A stretch of DNA of 12,508 nucleotides from Gordonia sp. UBA5067 (GCF_002414845.1 NZ_DIAX01000079.1:1-12508); one strand, 5' to 3'; shown: positions 1 to 7,702, numbered from the stretch's first letter. A program made the numbers and translations. The notes: generated by a model not told the origin, from the letters alone.

Positions 1-411
1 GACACCGGCCAGGGCTCCCTGGCGCACTTCGCCGGACAGTAGTCCGCGCAGAAAGTGCTGCTCCTGCGCGGTAGCCCGCGCAAACAGGTCGATGATCAAC
101 TCGCTGCGGGCCCGGTCCCGGCCCGGGCCGATCTGGGTCGCGATACGGCTCGCCAGCGCGTCGACGGCGGCGACGGTGAGCGTTGCGGTCACCGCCGGGT
201 CCTGCTGGCTGAAGTCGCGCAGACTCACCCACCCGACGCCGATCCGCCCCTGACGCAATCCCCCCGCAATCCATGCGGTGACCGTCGGGACGTCGGTCGC
301 GTCGGCTCGCCGGAGTAGGTCGGCGATCGTGGCGGTCTTCTCCCTGCGCGAGCGGGTCGCCGCAACCCGGCTCGACGCCGCCGCGACCTCGGCCAGTAGT
401 AAGCCGGTCAC
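1..411 (-). CDS. ligB: ATP-dependent DNA ligase, N-terminal part (cut by window edge)
   Basis: The reverse strand is open from a GTG at 411 to the left edge, giving 137 codons without a stop. The product opens V-T-G-LLLAEVAAASSRVAATRSR and continues with blocks such as GGLRQGRIGVGWVSL, a helix ending SELIIDLFARAT, and GEVRQGALAGV. These blocks match the N-terminal DNA-binding domain of mycobacterial LigB-type ATP-dependent ligases, which seal nicks by forming a lysine-AMP intermediate. The catalytic lysine motif (KxDG) lies beyond the window, so activity cannot be judged. The GTG overlaps the TGA of the upstream SulP gene (GTGTGA, four shared bases). There is no clear Shine-Dalgarno sequence, so the ligase is probably translated by coupling to SulP. 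The family assignment rests on sequence recalled from memory; the pairing with a transporter looks like genomic convenience rather than shared function. Confidence 0.85.
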   Translation of the reverse strand, partial: MTGLLLAEVAAASSRVAATRSRREKTATIADLLRRADATDVPTVTAWIAGGLRQGRIGVGWVSLRDFSQQDPAVTATLTVAAVDALASRIATQIGPGRDRARSELIIDLFARATAQEQHFLRGLLSGEVRQGALAGV

Positions 412-2078
412 ACCGAACCGGGATGCTCGGCGCGGAACGCGCGTACCGCCGATCCGATTCCGTGAAACAGATGGTCGGCGTTGAGGAGGGCGAGTATTCC
501 CTCATTCTCGAGGGTCTGCTGCAGTTCGGCGTCGGCTCCCGCCAGCACGAAGTGGGCGCCGCGCGCGTGGACGAAGTCGATGAGGTCGTTGAGGTCGCGC
601 GCCGCCGAATAGTCGACGTCGGTAATCGAGGAGCAGTCGAGCACCAACCATTGAACCGGGTCGGGAGCCGCCCGGATCAACGCGATCACGTCGCCGGTGA
701 AGCGGCTCGCATTGGCGTAGAACAGATCGGCGTCGTAGCGGAATACGATCAGCCCGGGGAGGGACTGGACGCCGGGCTGCGCGGACACGAACTCGCGCCC
801 GCCGTCCCGGCGCACCCCGACGACGAACTTCTCCGGTCGGTATTGGCGCCGAATGATTTCCACCAGCGAGGTAACAACCGCGAGGATGATGCCGTCGCGA
901 ACGCCGAAGACGATGACGGCGAGCGCGGTCAGCACGGCGATGACGAACTCGGGCCGTCGGACCCGCCAGATCGCGCGGAGTTCGCCGACATCGATCAGCC
1001 GGGTGGCGATCACCGTGACGATCGCCCCCAGCACCGCGTGCGGCAACATTCCCAGCGCCGGTCCGGCGAAGACGACCGCGGCCAGGGACGTCGCGGCGAG
1101 AACCAGATTGGCGACCTGGCTCCGGCCGTGCTGATCGGCCAGGAACTCAGTCTTGGTCGGACTGCCGTTGACGACAAAGGTACCGGTCAGTCCGGCACCC
1201 GCGTTAGCGGCGGCAAGGCCGAGCAGATCTCGATTGACGTCGGCGTTCTCGCCGAATCGCTGCGCAAAGCTGCGCGCCGTCGCGGCGCTCTGGGCCAGGA
1301 TGACCAGCGCGCACCCGGCCGCGAGGGGCAGCAGTTGAGCGACCGTGGCCGCGTCGAGTCCCGCCGGCCAGCGCACCCGGGGGAGGCCGGTGGGAAGGTC
1401 GCCGACGACGGGGAGGCGGTGTCCCAGGCCGGCCGACCACACGACCAGAATCGATCCGATGACGACCCCCACCGCCAGGGGCAACTTGGGTGCGAACCGG
1501 CGGCCGGCCACCAGCGCGACCAGCGATACGGCGGCGAAAGCGACCGCCAGCGGGTTGGCGTGCCCGATTTCTCCCACGACGCCCGCAACCCGGTGCCAGG
1601 GCCGGCCGGCGGTCTCGCGCACACCGAGCAGGTACGGCAGTTGGCCGATCAGAACCGAGACGCCGACGCCGGCGAGGAATCCGGTCAGCGCCGCGGTGGA
1701 CAGGAAGTCCCCCAGGAACCCCAGGCGCAGGACCCACGCGAGCGTGAGCAGCACGCCCGCCAGCAGCGCCACGATCGCGGTCAGGGCCAGCCATTGCTCG
1801 GTGCCGGCCACCAGTCCGGCGACCCCCAGACCGGTGATTCCCGACGCGAGCAGCGCTGCGGTCGCCGAGTCCGCACCGACCACCATCAGCCGCGATGCCC
1901 CGAGGACTGCGAACAACACCGGTGGGACGATGAGGGTGTAGATGCCGGCACTGATCGGAACCCCGGCGATGGTGCTGTATCCCATGGCCTCGGGGATCGC
2001 CACCGCGGCCAGGCTGACCCCCGCCATGATGTCGGTGCGCAGCCAACTGAGCCGGTAGCCGCCCGGCGGTGTGATCAT
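408..2078 (-). CDS. SulP/SLC26-family anion transporter with C-terminal STAS domain
   Basis: A 556-residue inner-membrane protein. Residues about 10-410 are a run of hydrophobic helices that opens with the SulP signature PEAMGYSTIAGVPISAGIYT (about 29-48). The NGSPTKTEF loop is the other recognisable family block. Residues about 430-550 form a cytoplasmic STAS domain with LIVFRYDADLFYAN, WLVLDCSSITDVDYSA and AHFVLAG. SulP proteins carry sulfate, bicarbonate or other anions, and the substrate cannot be read from this sequence; no sulfate-assimilation gene is nearby. ATG at 2078 follows the stop of the MHS transporter after 18 bases and lies in the same frame as that gene. A weak GGCGGGG precedes the start. 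The stop overlaps the start of the DNA ligase gene. Length is normal for bacterial SulP-STAS proteins. Confidence 0.9.
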   Translation of the reverse strand: MITPPGGYRLSWLRTDIMAGVSLAAVAIPEAMGYSTIAGVPISAGIYTLIVPPVLFAVLGASRLMVVGADSATAALLASGITGLGVAGLVAGTEQWLALTAIVALLAGVLLTLAWVLRLGFLGDFLSTAALTGFLAGVGVSVLIGQLPYLLGVRETAGRPWHRVAGVVGEIGHANPLAVAFAAVSLVALVAGRRFAPKLPLAVGVVIGSILVVWSAGLGHRLPVVGDLPTGLPRVRWPAGLDAATVAQLLPLAAGCALVILAQSAATARSFAQRFGENADVNRDLLGLAAANAGAGLTGTFVVNGSPTKTEFLADQHGRSQVANLVLAATSLAAVVFAGPALGMLPHAVLGAIVTVIATRLIDVGELRAIWRVRRPEFVIAVLTALAVIVFGVRDGIILAVVTSLVEIIRRQYRPEKFVVGVRRDGGREFVSAQPGVQSLPGLIVFRYDADLFYANASRFTGDVIALIRAAPDPVQWLVLDCSSITDVDYSAARDLNDLIDFVHARGAHFVLAGADAELQQTLENEGILALLNADHLFHGIGSAVRAFRAEHPGSV

Positions 2079-2096
2079 TGCCCCGCCGTATTCATG

Positions 2097-3434
2097 TCAC
2101 AGCCTGGTCAGTTCCACGTCGCGGGTCTCCGGGGCGGCGATCAAGGCGAGGAGGGTGACCCCCGCCGCCACCGCCAGGTAGATCCCGACGGCGCCGACGC
2201 CGTGCCGTGCCGCGAGCGCAGTGGCGATGAAGGGCGCGACGGCCGCACCCAGAATCGACGCGACGTTGTAGGAGATCCCTGAACCCGTGTACCGGACGTT
2301 GGTCGGGAACAACTCGGGCAGGACGGCACTCATCGGCCCGAAGGTCAGCCCCATCAGCGTCATGCCGACGATGAGGAAGCCGAGCATCGCCGTCTCGCTG
2401 GCGACGTCGGGGCCGATCACCTGATCGAAGGTGAAGCCGAAAACAATGATGCCGATGGTGATCGCGATGAGCACCGGCTTACGGCCGAGCCGATCGGCGA
2501 GCCGCCCCGAGACTGGGATGAAGATCGCGAAGAACAGCACCGCGATCAGCTGTAGCTCGATGAAGCGAACGGGGGCGATCGCCAAATTCGTGGTGTGTTC
2601 CGGGGTCGACTTCTGCGTCCCGTAGGCGCTCGCCCACGCCGTCATCAGATAGAACAGCGTGTAGGTGGCCAGCATGATGAAGGTACCCAGAATCAGGGGG
2701 CGCCACGATGTGCGGAACACCGTGGCCAACGGCGCGCGAACCTTCTGGCCGGCCTCGACCGCCGCGGTAAACACCGGGGTCTCCGCCAGTCGCAGGCGGA
2801 CATAGAGCCCGATGATCACGATCACCGCACTGGCCAGGAAGGGCACGCGCCATCCCCACGAGTAGAAGGGGTGGTCCACCGGGGACGAGTTCTTGTCGAA
2901 GTCCATCGTCATCATCAGCGTCAAATAGATACCGTTGGCCAACAAAAACCCGAACGGAGCGCCCAGCTGCGGCCACATCGCGGCCCAGCCGCGCTTGCCC
3001 TCCTCTGCGGTCTCGGTGGCCAGCAGCGCGGCCCCCGACCACTCACCACCGAGCCCGACACCCTGGCAGAAGCGCATCAGGGCAAGCAGGACCGGCGCAA
3101 GATAGCCGATGGCGCCGAACGTGGGCAGGAGCCCGATGATGAACGTCGCGACGCCCATGGTGAGCAGCGAGCCGACCAGCGTCGCCTTGCGCCCGATGCG
3201 GTCGCCGAAGTGCCCGAAGATCATCGAGCCGATCGGGCGAGCGACAAACGCGACGCCGAACACCGCGAATGAGGCCAGCAGGCTGGCCGTCGGGTCACCC
3301 GCCGGGAAGAACAGTTTCGGAAAGACGAAGACCGCTGCCGTCGCATAGATGTAGAAGTCGAAGAATTCGATGGTGGTGCCCACCATCGAGGCGACAACGA
3401 TTCGTCGGCGCGGCACGTGCCGGGTGTCAGTCAC
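2097..3434 (-). CDS. MFS transporter, metabolite:H+ symporter (MHS/ProP-like) family
   Basis: A 445-residue, 12-helix major facilitator. It carries MHS-family marks: GTTIEFFDFYIY in helix 1 (about 19-30), GHFGDRIGRK in loop 2-3 (about 74-83), CQGVGLGGEWSGA (about 123-135), and a second GRLADRLGRKP in loop 8-9. MHS proteins take up small organic acids, osmolytes or aromatic acids with protons; the substrate is unknown here. GTG at 3434 is chosen because the protein then starts MTDTRHVPRRR, a usual distance before helix 1, and because TATTCT ends exactly six bases upstream, as in leaderless mycobacterial genes. A longer reading from GTG at 3506 would overlap the nagA stop by four bases and add 24 residues. 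The added codons have mixed third bases unlike the strongly G/C third positions of the gene, so I consider them less likely. Confidence 0.88.
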   Translation of the reverse strand: MTDTRHVPRRRIVVASMVGTTIEFFDFYIYATAAVFVFPKLFFPAGDPTASLLASFAVFGVAFVARPIGSMIFGHFGDRIGRKATLVGSLLTMGVATFIIGLLPTFGAIGYLAPVLLALMRFCQGVGLGGEWSGAALLATETAEEGKRGWAAMWPQLGAPFGFLLANGIYLTLMMTMDFDKNSSPVDHPFYSWGWRVPFLASAVIVIIGLYVRLRLAETPVFTAAVEAGQKVRAPLATVFRTSWRPLILGTFIMLATYTLFYLMTAWASAYGTQKSTPEHTTNLAIAPVRFIELQLIAVLFFAIFIPVSGRLADRLGRKPVLIAITIGIIVFGFTFDQVIGPDVASETAMLGFLIVGMTLMGLTFGPMSAVLPELFPTNVRYTGSGISYNVASILGAAVAPFIATALAARHGVGAVGIYLAVAAGVTLLALIAAPETRDVELTRL

Positions 3435-3440
3435 CAGTGG

Positions 3441-3446
3441 AGAATA
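3441..3446 (-). promoter_or_regulatory. Candidate -10 element of a leaderless start for the MHS transporter
   Basis: The reverse strand reads TATTCT, then six bases, then the GTG at 3434. TANNNT six or seven bases before the start codon is the common arrangement of leaderless transcripts in mycobacteria and relatives. No Shine-Dalgarno sequence is present before this GTG, and no convincing -35 element is visible. Assignment is inferred from spacing only. Confidence 0.4.
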
Positions 3447-3502
3447 CCGGCGCCCGACAATGGATTCAGCCCAATCGCGCCGAGTGCCGCGCGAACCGAA
3501 GA

Positions 3503-4603
3503 TCACACCACCGCGAACGCAGCGGATGATCCCGGTCGCAGGGTCCCCAGCTCGTCGCGCCCCAGAATCCTGGCCGGCGTCGTCGCCGTCACCACCACCG
3601 CTGCCTGCAACGCGGCAGACTCCGCCAACCGCCCGGCCGGCCGGCCGGCCATCAATAGCGCAAACAGGTCCGCCATCACCGCGGTTCCGCCCGCGATGGT
3701 GGCACCATCGCCCAGGCGCGCAACTCCACCGGCAACGGTCACCTCCAGGGAGCCGAGGTGATAGACCCCGTCCGGCCGTCCGGCGGCAGACATGGCGTCG
3801 GAGACCAGGGCAACGCGCTGCGCTCCCGCACTGGCCACGAGCGCGGACACCACCCGCGGATCGAGGTGGACCCCGTCGCCGATCAGCTCGACCGTGACTC
3901 GCTCATCATCGAGCAGCGCGAGCACGGGGCCCGGATCGCGGTGGCCGAACGGCCGCATCCCGTTGAACAGGTGGGTGGCGACGGTGGCGCCCCGATCTAT
4001 TGCCGCGCGCGTCTGGTCGTAGTCGGCGTCGGTGTGCCCGATGGCGACCACCACCCCGGCCGCGACCAGGCGGTCGACGGCCGTCAGGGCACCATCGGCC
4101 TCCGGCGCGATCGTCGCCATCGCGATCGCGCCGCCGCCCGCCTCGAGCAGCGTGTCGATCTCGGCCGGGTCCGCGGCGCGGATGAACCGGGGATCCTGTG
4201 CGCCACAACGGGATCGGGCAAGCCAGGGACCCTCGAGGTGGATGCCCGGCGCCTCGCCGGCGGCGACCAGCGGAGCCAGCCGGCGCACCTGGTCGAGGAG
4301 CTCGCCGGCGGGCGCGGTGACCAGGCTCAGCATGGTCGCGGCATTTCCCCGCGCCGCGTGGAAGTCGAGTGCGGCACGGACGTGGCCAAGGTCGGGGTCG
4401 GTGAACTCGTATCCGCCGCCGCCATGGCAGTGCAGGTCGACAAAGCCGGGCACGACTGTCCCAGCCACCGTTTCGGTGACCACCGCCGGCGGTGCCTGCG
4501 CCCCGCCGTCGACGATGACACCGTCGACGATGCGCAGCCATCCCGGCTCGAGCACCGCCCCGTCGTAAACGATGCGCGCGGCGGCGACCACGCGCGTCCT
4601 CAC
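3503..4603 (-). CDS. nagA: N-acetylglucosamine-6-phosphate deacetylase
   Basis: A 366-residue amidohydrolase that removes acetate from GlcNAc-6-phosphate to give glucosamine-6-phosphate in the cytoplasm. The TIM-barrel landmarks are all present: DLHCHGGGG (metal ligands His58 and His60), GIHLEGPWL (Glu124), AIGHTDADY (His190), THLFNGM (His211), IGDGVHLD, and LVSDAMSAAG with the catalytic Asp269, then TIAGG near 303. A small N-terminal beta domain (about 1-50) and the C-terminal strand complete the fold, and the length is only slightly below the usual 380. GTG at 4603 overlaps the TGA of the upstream sugar porter by four bases (GTGTGA-type junction), pointing to coupled translation. The open frame runs much further upstream but there lies inside the porter gene, so that extension is spurious. 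No nagB or PTS gene is in the window. Confidence 0.93.
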   Translation of the reverse strand: MRTRVVAAARIVYDGAVLEPGWLRIVDGVIVDGGAQAPPAVVTETVAGTVVPGFVDLHCHGGGGYEFTDPDLGHVRAALDFHAARGNAATMLSLVTAPAGELLDQVRRLAPLVAAGEAPGIHLEGPWLARSRCGAQDPRFIRAADPAEIDTLLEAGGGAIAMATIAPEADGALTAVDRLVAAGVVVAIGHTDADYDQTRAAIDRGATVATHLFNGMRPFGHRDPGPVLALLDDERVTVELIGDGVHLDPRVVSALVASAGAQRVALVSDAMSAAGRPDGVYHLGSLEVTVAGGVARLGDGATIAGGTAVMADLFALLMAGRPAGRLAESAALQAAVVVTATTPARILGRDELGTLRPGSSAAFAVV

Positions 4604-5961
4604 GACCCGCGCGTCCACGTACCGCCGTCGGCCCAGTACTGCTGAATATCCTCCAGGGTGCGGCCCTTGGTCTCCGGTGCCAGCTTCAAGACGAAGAGGA
4701 AGGCCAGCACCGCGAAGCCACCGAAGATGGCGAAGGTGCCGGCGCCACCGAGGCTGCTGTTGATCAAGGTCAGGGTGAACTGCGCGACGATCGCGTTGGC
4801 GACCAGATCGGAGGTCAGCATCGCCGACGACCCGTAGGACCGCAGCCGGGTGGGGAAGCTCTCCCCCGCATAGACCCACACCAGCGCACCGAAGCCGAAG
4901 GAGAAGCCCATGGTGAACACGACGAGCCCGGTGAATCCCCACAGGGTGGCCGCCTCTCCCGCACCGCCGAGCGGACCGTAGACGACGATCAGGATCGCCG
5001 TGGCGACGATCATCGCGAAGATTCCGCCCAGCAGGATTGGCCGGCGGCCCACTCGATCGACATAGCGCAGCGCGACGATGACGGCGATCAGCCCATAGAC
5101 CTGCACGACCGCCGGCAACAATAGTTTGCCGAAGTTGTCGGTGTATCCCATCTCCTCGAACAGGCGCGGGCTGTAGACCACGACCGCGTTGATGCCGGTG
5201 ATCTGGATCAGAAAACCCAGTCCAAGCACGAATGCCGTGGCCCGAGCCCATGGTTTGCGGAGCATCTCGCGCAGGTGGCCACCAGATTCGGCGGCCAGCG
5301 CGGCCCGCATCTCAGTGATTTCGCCGGCGACGTCGGCTTGCGGATCGATGGCGCGCAGCGCCTCGACCGCCTCCTCTTCGCGGCCCTTCGACAGATACCA
5401 GCGCGGGGTGTCGGGCAGGCGCAGCAACATAAACACGACGATGATCGACGGCACCAGGGCCAGGCCGAGCATCCACCGCCAGGCGGCGTGCCCGGCGAGG
5501 AAGTAGCCGACCAGATAGCCGCCGATGATGCCGATGATCGTCGTCATCTGGTAGGCCACCAGCATGGCGCCCCGGTTGCGCGCGGGTGCGCATTCGGCGA
5601 CGAAAACCGGCACGACGACGAGCGAGACCCCGACGGTGACGCCCAGCAGCAGTCGAACCCAGGCCAGGGTGGGGAAACTCGGCGCGATGCCGGACAGCAC
5701 GGCGAACAGCCCATAGCCGGCGGCAACCGAGATCATCGCCGCCTTGCGGCCAATGCGGTTGGCCAGCGGACCGGCGAGGAGTGCGCCGATGATCGATCCG
5801 ATCACCGCGACCGTGTACAGCCACTGCTTGCCGCTGTCGTCGAGGGCGAACTCGGTCCCCACGAACTCCATCGCGGCACCGATGTTGGATTGGTCGTAGC
5901 CATAGACAATGCCCATGCTTGCCGCGGCGACAGCCACGGCCACGCCCAGTCGGTTTCTCAC
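4600..5961 (-). CDS. MFS sugar porter (possible N-acetylglucosamine or amino-sugar uptake)
   Basis: A 453-residue, 12-helix major facilitator of the sugar-porter family. Family motifs are GPLANRIGRK (64-73), PDTPRWYLSKGREEEA (183-198), the sugar-binding helix motif QITGINAVVVYSP (253-265), DRVGRRP (302-308) and the terminal PETKG (429-433). The protein imports a hexose or related sugar by proton symport or facilitated diffusion. GTG at 5961 is preferred because GGAGGG lies five bases upstream; a GTG at 5976 would place this ribosome-binding site inside the coding region. The stop overlaps the start of nagA, so the substrate is plausibly N-acetylglucosamine or a related sugar, but this rests on context only. 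It is the first gene after a 97-base gap and probably begins a transcription unit. Confidence 0.9.
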   Translation of the reverse strand: MRNRLGVAVAVAAASMGIVYGYDQSNIGAAMEFVGTEFALDDSGKQWLYTVAVIGSIIGALLAGPLANRIGRKAAMISVAAGYGLFAVLSGIAPSFPTLAWVRLLLGVTVGVSLVVVPVFVAECAPARNRGAMLVAYQMTTIIGIIGGYLVGYFLAGHAAWRWMLGLALVPSIIVVFMLLRLPDTPRWYLSKGREEEAVEALRAIDPQADVAGEITEMRAALAAESGGHLREMLRKPWARATAFVLGLGFLIQITGINAVVVYSPRLFEEMGYTDNFGKLLLPAVVQVYGLIAVIVALRYVDRVGRRPILLGGIFAMIVATAILIVVYGPLGGAGEAATLWGFTGLVVFTMGFSFGFGALVWVYAGESFPTRLRSYGSSAMLTSDLVANAIVAQFTLTLINSSLGGAGTFAIFGGFAVLAFLFVLKLAPETKGRTLEDIQQYWADGGTWTRGS

Positions 5962-5966
5962 ACTCG

Positions 5967-5972
5967 CCCTCC
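5967..5972 (-). promoter_or_regulatory. Shine-Dalgarno sequence that fixes the sugar-porter start
   Basis: GGAGGG on the reverse strand, five bases before GTG 5961. It is the best ribosome-binding site in the left half of the window and argues against the alternative GTG at 5976. Confidence 0.75.
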
Positions 5973-5988
5973 GCACACTCCAGATCCG

Positions 5989-6040
5989 GCCAATCGCGAC
6001 AGACTACTTGCTCCACCGGCGCACCCCGGGGTGGATTGGC
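5989..6040 (-). promoter_or_regulatory. Candidate promoter/operator region of the sugar porter-nagA unit
   Basis: This 97-base gap (5962-6058) holds three possible control elements. A perfect 12-base palindrome CACCCCGGGGTG lies at 6022-6033. A seven-base inverted repeat has arms GCCAATC (5989-5995) and GATTGGC (6034-6040). A TANNNT hexamer TAGTCT reads leftward at 6006-6001. With TAGTCT as the -10, the palindrome covers the -35 position, where a repressor could block polymerase. None of these sites can be matched to a named regulator from sequence alone. Confidence 0.35.
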
Positions 6041-6058
6041 GGGTTTGGCCTGCTCAGC

Positions 6059-6628
6059 TCACCAATCGAGGTCGTAGCGCCTTCCGTCGACGTCGATTCC
6101 GATGAGGCGGGCGCGCCCATCGGTGCCGACCGACACAATCGCGTCGGCGCGCCGCCCGGTCAGCAGCGCCCGGTCGACGGCTTCCGCCTCGCGCTGATTG
6201 AGGTAGAAGCGGTCGATGCCAATGTCGAGCGACACCGTTTGCCCCGGACAGTGCAGTGACCCGCGCACGGCAACGTCGCCGTGTCGTTGGGCCTGCGCGC
6301 GGGAGCCGTACTGTCCCGCGGCGCGATACGTAGGCCCGTTGCGGCGCAGCGCAACCCAACCGTCACCGGTTTGCTGCGGGCATAGTTGCCCGGCGGGAAG
6401 GTCGTCGGCCAACCGGATGGCGATGTAGTGGCCGCGGACGAGATCGCGCGGATCGGCGCCGCGCATGGCCAGGGTGACCTGCGTGCCGTGGGATCGGGCG
6501 TACCCCTCGCGGACGACCAGTCCGATCAGGATCGCCACACACAGCAGCGCAACGCCGACGATCAACGCCGGCCGCAGTCTGGTCAATCGCAGTCCGGTCG
6601 ATCGTTGCCGCTGTCCCGGCGAGGTCAT
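6059..6628 (-). CDS. GDYXXLXY-type membrane-anchored protein
   Basis: A 189-residue protein with a short basic N-terminus, one membrane helix (about 21-39, ALIVGVALLCVAILIGLVV) and an extracytoplasmic domain. The family motif appears as RGHYIAIRL (65-73), with His where the name-giving motif has Asp, and the second family block is DRFYLNQREAEAVDRAL (139-155). Cys83 and Cys127 could form a disulfide. The family has no established function. ATG at 6628 is supported by GGGAGGG four bases upstream and by a four-base overlap (ATGA) with the preceding DUF2157 gene. A GTG at 6703 in the same frame would add 25 residues lying wholly within the upstream gene and is less likely. These two families are commonly found side by side, which supports both calls. 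Confidence 0.8.
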   Translation of the reverse strand: MTSPGQRQRSTGLRLTRLRPALIVGVALLCVAILIGLVVREGYARSHGTQVTLAMRGADPRDLVRGHYIAIRLADDLPAGQLCPQQTGDGWVALRRNGPTYRAAGQYGSRAQAQRHGDVAVRGSLHCPGQTVSLDIGIDRFYLNQREAEAVDRALLTGRRADAIVSVGTDGRARLIGIDVDGRRYDLDW

Positions 6629-7701
6629 GGCACCCTCCCGTTCGCCCCGTCCGACCGGCCGCGCCGCAGTGCCAGTCCCACGACGAGTGCCGCCGCCGAA
6701 CACCCGAGGAAGACCAGGGAGATGACGATGAGGTCCAGCCCAAGGTCGTACAACAGGCCGCAGGCCGCTCCAATGAGGCTCACGACGCCAAGTCCGGTGA
6801 GCAGGCTCTGCCGGTCAAAGCTGCCGAACGTGATCAAGGCGGCCGACAAAGCAATCCAGGCCACCCGGTGACCTAGACCCAGAACGGTGTTGTCGTCGAA
6901 GGCACCGGTGTATCCGGCTGCGATGAAGAACAGCAACCCGCCGACAACGAACCACGAGAACAGGATTCGGCTCACCGGTCCCGCCGCCGGTAGCCATCGG
7001 CCGGCGGCGGCCAGGGCGGCCGCGACCCCGGCTATTCCGAACAACGGCCAGCCCTGCAGGTTGTAGTGGATGGCGAACCACAACAGCACGACCAGGATGG
7101 AACCGGCACCGATGTGTGCCAGGAAGGCGGCGTGCCAGCGCACCGCGATCGCCACCACCACCGGTGCGACGATCAGCGCAACCGGGATCGGCGCCGCACC
7201 CTGAGCCGTCATGAGATCGCCGATCAGGACCGCGATGATTCCGACCGCCAAGGCGCCGCGCGACGCGCCGACCGCTGAAAGCGCGAGCGCCGCGGCACCG
7301 GTCCCATAGGGCACGGCGGGTGGGTTTCCGGTGAGTTCGAAGATCTGACCGGTCAGCCCGATGGCGGCGGCGAAGATCAGCGAGGCGACGGTCAGTGCGA
7401 CGTCGGAGGTGATTGGGCGCTGGCGGCGGCTCGCCCAGGCGCCGGCGACAGCGGCGGCCAGGAAGCTCACCAGCAGCAGCCCGAAGCGGACCAGCCGGGG
7501 GATCGACTCCCAATTGGCGGCGACGAACGCGATCACTGCGAGACCCAGGAGGACCGCCGCGACCCAGATCAACGCGGTGACCGCATCGACCTTGCGGCGG
7601 GCCGGCAGAGTCGCCAGAATCGCCACCCGGTTCTCCGCTCCGACGAGACCGGCGGCGATCCACCGCTCCAGGTCGTCGGCGACCCGATCGCGATACTCCA
7701 C
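6625..7701 (-). CDS. DUF2157-type polytopic membrane protein
   Basis: A 358-residue protein. Residues 1-36 form a soluble, charged segment of DUF2157 type (LERWIAAGLVGAENRVAIL). About eleven hydrophobic helices follow from residue 40 to about 345, with FVAANWESIPRLVRFGLL and a GLTGQIFELTG loop that fit the family. It ends in a basic tail, RRGRSDGANGRVP. No catalytic motif is recognisable and the role is unknown. GTG at 7701 follows the stop of the lipoprotein gene after one base, with GGTGGG about five bases upstream inside that gene. The stop overlaps the start of the GDYXXLXY gene. The tight packing on both sides suggests the three products are made together and may form an envelope complex. 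Confidence 0.82.
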   Translation of the reverse strand: MEYRDRVADDLERWIAAGLVGAENRVAILATLPARRKVDAVTALIWVAAVLLGLAVIAFVAANWESIPRLVRFGLLLVSFLAAAVAGAWASRRQRPITSDVALTVASLIFAAAIGLTGQIFELTGNPPAVPYGTGAAALALSAVGASRGALAVGIIAVLIGDLMTAQGAAPIPVALIVAPVVVAIAVRWHAAFLAHIGAGSILVVLLWFAIHYNLQGWPLFGIAGVAAALAAAGRWLPAAGPVSRILFSWFVVGGLLFFIAAGYTGAFDDNTVLGLGHRVAWIALSAALITFGSFDRQSLLTGLGVVSLIGAACGLLYDLGLDLIVISLVFLGCSAAALVVGLALRRGRSDGANGRVP

Positions 7702-7702
7702 C

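Noticed and set aside
423..2282. Rightward 619-residue open frame opposite the SulP gene and the end of the MHS gene
   Set aside because: The translation is very rich in R, G, D, E, Q and H with no domain, which is typical for an antisense frame of a GC-rich gene. The opposite strand encodes clear transporter families.
3632..3655. Runs of CCGGCCGG within nagA considered as a repeat or regulatory element
   Set aside because: They encode the Ala/Gly/Arg-Pro segment AGRPAGR in frame and are explained by codon composition in a GC-rich gene.
4604..5251. Upstream extension of the nagA frame to 5251
   Set aside because: It lies wholly inside the sugar porter gene in another frame. The GTG at 4603 gives a normal NagA length and a standard overlap.
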